Shown: piece by piece, positions 7,165 to 7,290 of the stretch
Layout: every line of letters begins with the position of its first letter
Position numbering within the stretch: the stretch's first letter is position 1
Origin: Rhodothermia bacterium
Lineage (GTDB): Bacteria > Bacteroidota > Rhodothermia > Rhodothermales > JABDKH01
Reading direction: 5' to 3'
Assembly: GCA_018679295.1 (NCBI GenBank)
Contig: JAHHLP010000490.1
Span: 1 to 7,290 of the forward strand
DNA length: 7,290 nucleotides
Position numbers and translations under genes: made by a program
The notes under the pieces: generated by a model
The model's database searches: none
Told to the model about the DNA's origin: nothing
What the model saw: only the letters and a program-made list of their open reading frames with translations

Positions 7165-7290
7165 ATGAAAGCCCTATTCAGCAACCGACGACTTATTAGC
7201 GCACCGGATACCGAACGGAAGAAGTTTGGGACGTTCGGCGGGGTGTTCACCCCTACCCTCCTGACCATCCTCGGCGTGATCATGTACTTG
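7165..7290 (+). CDS. APC-superfamily permease, cation-chloride-cotransporter-like (5' end only)
   Basis: Only the first 42 codons are present; the gene runs off the right edge. After a short polar N-terminus (MKALFSNRRLISAPDTERKK) comes FGTFGGVFTPTLLTILGVIM, the beginning of the first transmembrane helix. This pattern, with F/L-GTF-GVF-P, LTILGVIMYL, is characteristic of SLC12-type cation-chloride cotransporters and their bacterial relatives annotated as amino acid permeases. The start lies 26 nt after the oxidoreductase stop on the same strand with no terminator between, so co-transcription is possible. No clear Shine-Dalgarno precedes the ATG. The family call rests on one short segment; the ion or amino-acid specificity is unknown. 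Confidence 0.6.
   Translation, partial: MKALFSNRRLISAPDTERKKFGTFGGVFTPTLLTILGVIMYL

Noticed and set aside
1..7290. CRISPR array, tRNA, rRNA, integrase, transposase, toxin-antitoxin or defence genes
   Set aside because: I saw no regularly spaced repeats, no tRNA-like cloverleaf and no such protein motifs on either strand.

Overview
The window looks like a fragment of a moderately GC-rich, Gram-negative genome of the Bacteroidota/Rhodothermota (FCB) type. The reasons are an outer-membrane receptor with a carboxypeptidase-regulatory-like N-terminal domain, a plug and a long beta-barrel, a Tat-exported Gfo/Idh/MocA oxidoreductase of the kind common in that group, and starts preceded by A/T-rich sequence rather than a Shine-Dalgarno. 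The taxon is an inference; no marker gene is present.

Layout. Positions 1-119 hold no gene I can support. From 120 to 2687 (minus) lies one TonB-dependent-receptor-like gene that is broken in an unusual way. Its N-terminal half (1473-2687) and C-terminal half (120-1343) are in the same reading frame, separated only by a TGA at 1473-1475. That stop sits inside an extra, very GC-rich stretch of about 93 nt (1419-1511) that looks foreign to the receptor. Without it the two halves join as a normal-looking 824-residue receptor. From 2817 to 5483 (minus) is an 888-residue membrane-anchored multiheme cytochrome. It has five predicted transmembrane helices carrying two possible bis-His haem b pairs, five c-type haem motifs, a beta-sandwich-like region and C-terminal TPR repeats. 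A 251-nt divergent intergenic region (5484-5734) contains a 15-bp dyad and a pair of direct repeats. From 5735 to 7138 (plus) is a Tat-signal Gfo/Idh/MocA oxidoreductase. Starting at 7165 (plus) and running off the window is the beginning of an APC-superfamily transporter resembling bacterial cation-chloride-cotransporter/amino-acid-permease proteins.

How the parts relate. The cytochrome and receptor share a strand with 129 nt between them and could be co-transcribed, but the receptor has its own promoter-like sequence close to its start. The cytochrome's topology would allow electrons to pass from the membrane quinone pool to periplasmic c haems (inference). The oxidoreductase and transporter form a separate plus-strand pair 26 nt apart. 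Nothing in the sequence shows that the two pairs act in one pathway.

The strongest oddity is the 93-nt in-frame, stop-containing insert in the receptor gene. It could be a small mobile or structured element, a decayed insertion, a spot with compensating indels, or an assembly artefact.
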